Below, one piece after another: positions 60,165-64,000 of a stretch of 64,000 nucleotides of DNA (position 1 is the stretch's first letter; the number at the start of each line of letters is the position of its first letter). This DNA comes from JANXQG01 sp963824275 (GTDB taxonomy: Bacteria > Planctomycetota > Planctomycetia > Pirellulales > Thermoguttaceae), in contig CAWGOT010000003.1 in NCBI GenBank assembly GCA_963824275.1, forward strand, positions 1,240,001 through 1,304,000, written 5' to 3'. A model generated the notes under the pieces. It was given only the letters and a program-made list of their open reading frames with translations. It was not told where the DNA came from and did no database searches. A program made the translations under genes and the position numbers.

Positions 60165-61345
60165 TACCGTGCGCGGGCTGAAATGCGACATTTACCTCAA
60201 AGGAGTTTTTTTGTAGGATGATTTCGTCATGGCCAGGAGGGTCGTGGAAATCGGCTGCAAGGAGGCGGTTTATGAAGTGGATGCGGATCAGTCTGACGGA
60301 GGATGAGCGGAAAGTCGTGATGAGTGAGCGGGAGTCGTATCCCGATCCGCTTGTACGACGGAAACTTTGGGCGATTTGGTTGTTGCACTGTGGCACGACT
60401 CGCGAGAAAACTGCCGAGATTGTTGGCGTGGCCCGATCCACAATCGAACGGTATGTCGGCGAGTTCCGCGAGGGGGGACTCGATGGGCTTCGGAAACGTG
60501 GTCCCCGATATAAGCCGACCAGCGAACTCGCCGAGCATGCCGAGATCATTCGCCAGATTTTTGAAGACCAGCCAGCGCGGACCATTGCCGAAGCCTGCCA
60601 GCGAGTCGCGGACCGTACCGGCGTGATCCGCAAACCGACGCAGATTCGGCAGTTTCTGAAGAATCTCGGCCTGAAATGGCAGCGGGTTCGCGCGATCCCT
60701 GTGCCGCCAAAAAAAACTTGGCAGAACACGCTGCCGATCAAGCTGCATTTCACGATGACCAACTAAAGCCAAGGCTGGATTGCGCCCAAGCGTTGAACGG
60801 ACATGTGTTTTTCGTGGACGCCGCCCATTTCGTTTACGGCACGTTCCTATGCTGCCTGTGGTCGTTTGCGCGAATCTTCGTTCGAGCGGCCTCAGGGCGG
60901 CAACGGTTCAACGTGTTGGGAGCGTGGAACGCGGTCACTCGCGAGTTGGTGGCCGTGACCAACACGACCGTTGTCAACACCGAGACGATGTGTGAACTTC
61001 TGCGGAAGATCGCTGCGTTGGGGCTGTCCGGGCCGATCACGATGGTCCTCGATAACGCTCGCTATCAGCGCAACGTTGTAGTCCAGTCACTGGCTGAGTC
61101 GTTGGGGATCGAACTGCTGTTCCTGCCGTCGTACTCACCCAATCTAAATCTGATCGAACGCCTTTGGAAATTCATCAAACGACGCTCGCTCTACGGCCGC
61201 TACCATCCCACGTTCGCCGACTTCCGCGCCGCCATCGAAGAGACCATCAACGGCCTACCCACCAAGTATGCCACCGATCTGGCCACCCTGATGACCCTCA
61301 ACTTTCAGAGATTCGAAAATGTCTCACTGATGGCCGTGTAAGGTA
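60165..61345 (+). mobile_element. IS630-family insertion sequence, 1181 bp
   Basis: Left end TACCGTGCGCGGGCTGAAAT and right end (complement) TACCTTACACGGCCATCAGT share imperfect inverted repeats that also include GACATTT. TA on both outer sides (60163-60164 and 61346-61347) is the target duplication expected for IS630. It holds one transposase in two frames. Confidence 0.9.
60272..61341 (+). CDS. IS630 family transposase, made by -1 frameshifting
   Basis: The first frame starts MKWMRISLTEDERKVVMSERE at 60272 after AAGGAGG and contains a helix-turn-helix region: LWAIWLLHCGTTREKTAEIVGVARSTIERYVGEFREGGLDGLRKRGP. At A8 (60709-60716) a -1 shift on CCA-AAA-AAA leads to NLAEHAADQAAFHDDQLKPRLDCAQALNGHVFFVDAAHF. 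The DDE residues are in VFFVDAAHF, ITMVLDNARYQRNVVVQ and SYSPNLNLIERLWKFIKRR. It ends at 61341, four bases before the IS end. Without shifting, the first frame stops at 60766 as a protein with the DNA-binding half only. Confidence 0.9.
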
Positions 61346-61755
61346 TAACGGCATCAAGATGACGAAGAAGACGGCCATGACCGAGAGGCCAAGCAAGTTC
61401 GCCCCGGCGTCCAACTGGGGAGCCGCTTGATTTGCAGGCGCGACGGGGATGATTCTCGCGCCGGGAGGACGAGCGCCGCCAATAGCGAGTAGGGCACGTA
61501 GACGACCAACGCGATCAGTAAAAAGGTCACGAACCGGTCACGATACAACCGAAAAGTCGTGTCCAGGATGTCTGGAATGCTCATGGGCCGAAATTCTTGC
61601 ATGGTCTTCTCCCGAAAGTAAGGTGCTAGTAGGCTCTCGATCACAAACGCACGAATTTAAGCATACAGGGCAACCATCGGCTGTCAATCCCCGGCCACTT
61701 GCGGCAGACGCGCAGGGGTGATAAGCTGCAAGGAGAGGACATACTTCGCGGTTGA

Positions 61756-61858
61756 AACTGATACCAGCCCGACGCGCAAGCGAGGATGCTAACCCGTTAC
61801 CTCGCTTGCGCTTCGGGCTAGTATGAAATGGCTCACTTGAAACCGTTCGCAGTATAAT
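61756..61858. repeat. 102-bp composite repeat, right copy of an inverted pair
   Basis: Reverse complement of 56551-56652 with about 95% identity. It lies upstream of the RDD gene, between it and the divergent split membrane-protein gene. Confidence 0.9.
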
Positions 61859-61883
61859 TGCTTGGAAAACGGACCCCATCGCC

Positions 61884-62631
61884 ATGTCCGGCGTTGATCA
61901 ATATACACTGGAAACGCCCGAAAACATCCAGGTCCAGTTCGAACTGGCCGGCCTGGGCACCCGATTCTGCGCGATGCTCGTCGACACCCTGTTGCTGGGC
62001 ACCGTCATCGTCGTGTTGTTGATCTTCATGGCGATCGCGGATTTCAGCGTTTTCTCGGTCTTTGAAGGCGGCGTCCAATGGGTGACCGCCGCGATCCTCG
62101 GCGTGGCAATCGCGCTTTTTTCAGGAGGCTACTTCATGCTCTTCGAATGGCTCATGCGCGGCCAGACGCCGGGCAAGAGGGCCCTCAAGATCCGCGTCAT
62201 TCGCGACGACGGCACCCCGGCCACGATCCACGAGGTGTTGGTGCGAAACGTCCTCCGCCTGGTCGATTTCCTGCCCGGTTTTTATGGCGTGGGCGCTCGT
62301 GATGTTCCCCAGCCGGTTGTCCAAGCGGTTGGGCGATATTGCGGCCGGCACGATCGTCGTCAAGGAGTCGCAACTCGACTACCGCGCCCGCGCCGATGAG
62401 AAATACGAGCTGCACCCGCTCCTGATTGGCGAGATCAATGCGGAGCTGACCGTTGCCGAACGCCGCCTGATAACCGGCTTCCTGCAACGCCGGACCGAGC
62501 TCCTGCCCAAGGCCCGCGAGGAGTTGGCCGAGCGGCTGGCCCGTCCGCTGTTCGAGAAATATGGCGGAGAGTGGTTCAACGCCGAGAGTTACCTCGTCTA
62601 TTTGGCCAAGGGGCGGCATCATGAATCTTGA
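61884..62631 (+). CDS. RDD family membrane protein, one frameshift
   Basis: Starts MSGVDQYTLETPENIQVQFELAGLGTRFCAMLVDTLLLGTVIVVLLIFMAIADFSVF. RDD helices are GVQWVTAAILGVAIALFSGGYFMLFEWLMRGQTPGKRALKIRVIRDDGTPATIHEVLVRNVLRLVDFLPGFYG. After a break near 62285: RLSKRLGDIAAGTIVVKESQLDYRARADEKYELHPLLIGEINAELTVAERRLITGFLQRR and a helical end. About 250 residues. It overlaps the SpoIIM gene by 11 bases and belongs to the MoxR cluster. Confidence 0.9.
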
Positions 62632-63707
62632 CGGCTGGCTGCGCGGTGCCGGCCGGTCTGGAAGCGGCTGGAGACGATCGTCGATCAACTCGTGGGTCAC
62701 GGCCCTCGCCGCACTCTCCCCCAGGAGGTCGCCGAGTTGATCGAGTTGTATCCCTCGGCGTGCGCCGACCTGGCCCGCCTGCGGGCGCTGGGCGCCGAAC
62801 CGGACCTCGTCGATCCGCTGAACCGTTTGATCATCCGCGCATGGCCAGGTCTATCGGGGAGCGCCGGCCAGCCCCTGGAGCTTGGGGGCGTTCTTTCTCA
62901 GGGACTATCCCCGCCTCTTTCGCCAGACGTGGAAATTCACGCTCGCCAGTTTTCTGATCTCGCTGGCCACGGCGTGTGCCGCCTACTGCACCGTGCAGGA
63001 CTCGCCGCAGACGGTGGCCGATATCATGGGCGGTAACGATCGGGAATTCTATGGAGAGAAGTCGCTGGCCGATATCCGCGAACGCTTCGGCCACGAAGGC
63101 AACCCCATGCTCTCCAGCTTCGTGATTACCAATAACATTCGCGTGGCGCTGACCGCATTCGCTTTTGGGATCAGTTTCGGACTGGGCACGATCTGGGTCC
63201 TGGCCGTCAACGGGGCGATGGTCGGCGGCATTGCCGGCGCGTACGCCAAGAGCGGGATCGCGTGGCAAATGTGGATGGTGCTCCTGCCGCACGGCGCCTT
63301 GGAGCTGAGCGCCATCGTGATTGCCGGCGGGGCAGGGCTGCTGATGGGCTACGGCCTCTGCGCGCCGGCCAGCGCACGCGGCGCAGGGCGTCCGCGAAGA
63401 CGCCGTCCGCGCCGTGCAGTTGGCCTTCGGTCTGGTTCCAGCCTTCGTTCTGGCCGGGCTGTTCGAGGGCCTCGTGACGCCCAGCGACGCGATTAACCAA
63501 GGGGCCAAAGTCATCCTGGGCATTTCCGCCGCGGCGGTCTTCTGGCTCTATCTGCTCGTGGCCGGGCGGGGAGAGTGTCGATTTGCCAGCGAGGGTAGGG
63601 TGGGACCAGATCGCGTAGCGAGTGCCGGCCCACCATTGATTCAGGGCGGAAGAACCAATGGTGGGCCGGCGCTCGCGACGCGATCTGGTCCCACCCAGCG
63701 AAGTTGA
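62621..63707 (+). CDS. SpoIIM/DUF95-like membrane protein, frameshifted, end extended by a repeat
   Basis: Starts MNLDGWLRGAG at 62621. In corrected frame: RLETIVDQLVGHGPRRTLPQEVAELIELYPSACADLARLRALG, FFLRDYPRLFRQTWKFTLASFLISLATACAAYCTV, NPMLSSFVITNNIRVALTAFAFGISFGLGTIWVLAVNGAMVGGIAGAYAKSG and LLPHGALELSAIVIAGGAGLLMGYGL (stage II sporulation protein M signature). After a break near 63390, RAVQLAFGLVPAFVLAGLFEGLVTPSDAINQGAKVILGISAAAVFWLYLLVAGRGE. Residues after about 63590 come from the palindromic repeat. Further breaks near 62665 and 62860. The role in planctomycetes is unknown; family members are integral membrane proteins. Confidence 0.88.
63596..63697. repeat. Palindromic intergenic repeat (TAGGGTGGG family)
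   Basis: Starts TAGGGTGGGACCAGATCGCG and ends GATCTGGTCCCACCC; the arms contain GTGCCGGCCCACCATT and AATGGTGGGCCGGCGC. It provides the final codons of the SpoIIM-like gene. Confidence 0.88.
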
Positions 63708-63715
63708 AGAAGCCG

Positions 63716-64000
63716 ATGAACAAGCCCTATCCTCTAGCCCTCCTGGTCCAACTGCCGATTCCGCCGCCCGGGCCGCAGCCCATCGAAGGCAACGTGCCGT
63801 TGGCGGCGGCCTATCTGAAGCTCTTCGCCCACCGCCGAGGGCTGAAGGGATGGCAGATCGAAATCCTCCCGGCAAGGCTCTGCAACCGGCTCGGCGATCA
63901 GGCCCTGGTGGCCGCGATCCTCGATCGCGGGCCGCAGATCGTCGGCTTCACCTGCTATCTCTGGAACATCCAGCGGACGATGTGGATCGCCCAGCAGGTG
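63716..64000 (+). CDS. B12-binding-type radical SAM protein, N-terminal part
   Basis: Open to the window end. MNKPYPLALLVQLPIPPPGPQPIEGNVPLAAAYLKLFAHRRGLKGWQIEILPARLCNRLGDQALVAAILDRGPQIVGFTCYLWNIQRTMWIAQQV. The PLAAAYLK, LVAAILDRGPQIVGFTCYLWN pattern matches the cobalamin-binding domain that precedes a radical SAM core in many planctomycete proteins. The CxxxCxxC cluster would lie to the right of the window. Confidence 0.75.
   Translation, partial: MNKPYPLALLVQLPIPPPGPQPIEGNVPLAAAYLKLFAHRRGLKGWQIEILPARLCNRLGDQALVAAILDRGPQIVGFTCYLWNIQRTMWIAQQV

Larger units (their letters stand above)
59632..61602 (-). pseudogene. Membrane protein gene split by an IS630 element
   Basis: The N-terminal part starts MQEFRPMSIPDILDTTFRLYRDRFVTFLLIALVVYVPYSLLAALVLP at 61602 after GGGAGAAG; a one-base change near 61425 leads to QLDAGANLLGLSVMAVFFVILMPL. 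The element follows at 61345. The C-terminal part resumes with CTAALVHNISSAYLGKELSAGESYQRALSRL and has three further helices, ending EAFDLQMLSAAMEPPATI at 59632. Removing the insertion and one TA joins the halves in frame as MPLCTAALVHNISSAYLG. The full protein is about 260 residues, resembling the glycerophosphoryl-diester-phosphodiesterase membrane domain proteins that accompany DUF4129 genes. It starts the operon, so the insertion may reduce expression downstream. Confidence 0.88.

Noticed and set aside
60227..60772. Minus-strand frames within the IS element
   Set aside because: They are antisense to the transposase; the first includes the junction of the split membrane-protein gene by chance.

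Overview
The window reads as a chromosomal segment of a planctomycete, most likely of the Pirellulales type. The basis is the gene content (PEP-CTERM protein, DUF1559-like exported protein, polyphosphate genes next to each other, a MoxR/DUF58/DUF4350/DUF4129 cluster with RDD and SpoIIM genes), the high G+C, and several families of palindromic intergenic repeats. No rRNA, tRNA or CRISPR array was found. Names of families are recalled from sequence motifs; no search was run.

A dominant property is broken reading frames. Many long genes (restriction methylase, ppdK, ppk1, cysK, mnmA, the giant helicase, the sigma-54 regulator, DUF58, DUF4350) change frame one to several times, while the protein continues sensibly in the next frame and no stop appears in the corrected frame. 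This fits base-level errors in the assembly better than gene decay. I annotate such loci as one CDS and name the approximate break points. Two frame changes look biological: the +1 site of prfB and the -1 site of an IS630 transposase.

Layout. 1-11 kb: Eco57I-like methylase (left end cut), group II PLP decarboxylase, Eis-like acetyltransferase, glycosyltransferase fused to a second domain, Nif3-like protein, cysK, and a DUF433/DUF5615 toxin-antitoxin pair. 11-22 kb: ppdK, CPBP protease, YfcE-like phosphoesterase, exported lipoprotein, ppx-ppk1, and a truncated Rpn-like gene among 64-bp repeats. 23-33 kb: ankyrin protein, a formylglycine-enzyme-like protein carrying a MacB periplasmic domain, a 6.5-kb gene joining an M48 protease, a kinase-like region and a DUF4011 helicase-nuclease, a DUF2721 membrane protein and a lipoprotein. 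33-39 kb: PEP-CTERM protein, a set of small unknown genes, sigma-54 regulator, mnmA, RelE-like pair. 39-51 kb: prfB, DUF423, a nucleotidyltransferase-like pair, lysA with an exported protein, an ABC exporter pair, Gfo/Idh/MocA oxidoreductase, deoxyhypusine synthase-like protein. 51-64 kb: an exported ankyrin-TPR protein, then the MoxR cluster (DUF58, MoxR, DUF4350, DUF4129, a membrane protein split by an IS630 element, RDD, SpoIIM) and the start of a B12-binding radical SAM-like protein.

The best candidates for something undescribed are the protease/kinase-like/helicase/nuclease giant (25421-31872), which extends a known antiphage architecture (DUF4011-helicase-Vsr), and the in-frame insertion of an ABC-permease periplasmic domain into a sulfatase-modifying-factor fold (23851-25265), with a likely relative of the donor domain 22 kb away (46873-48030).
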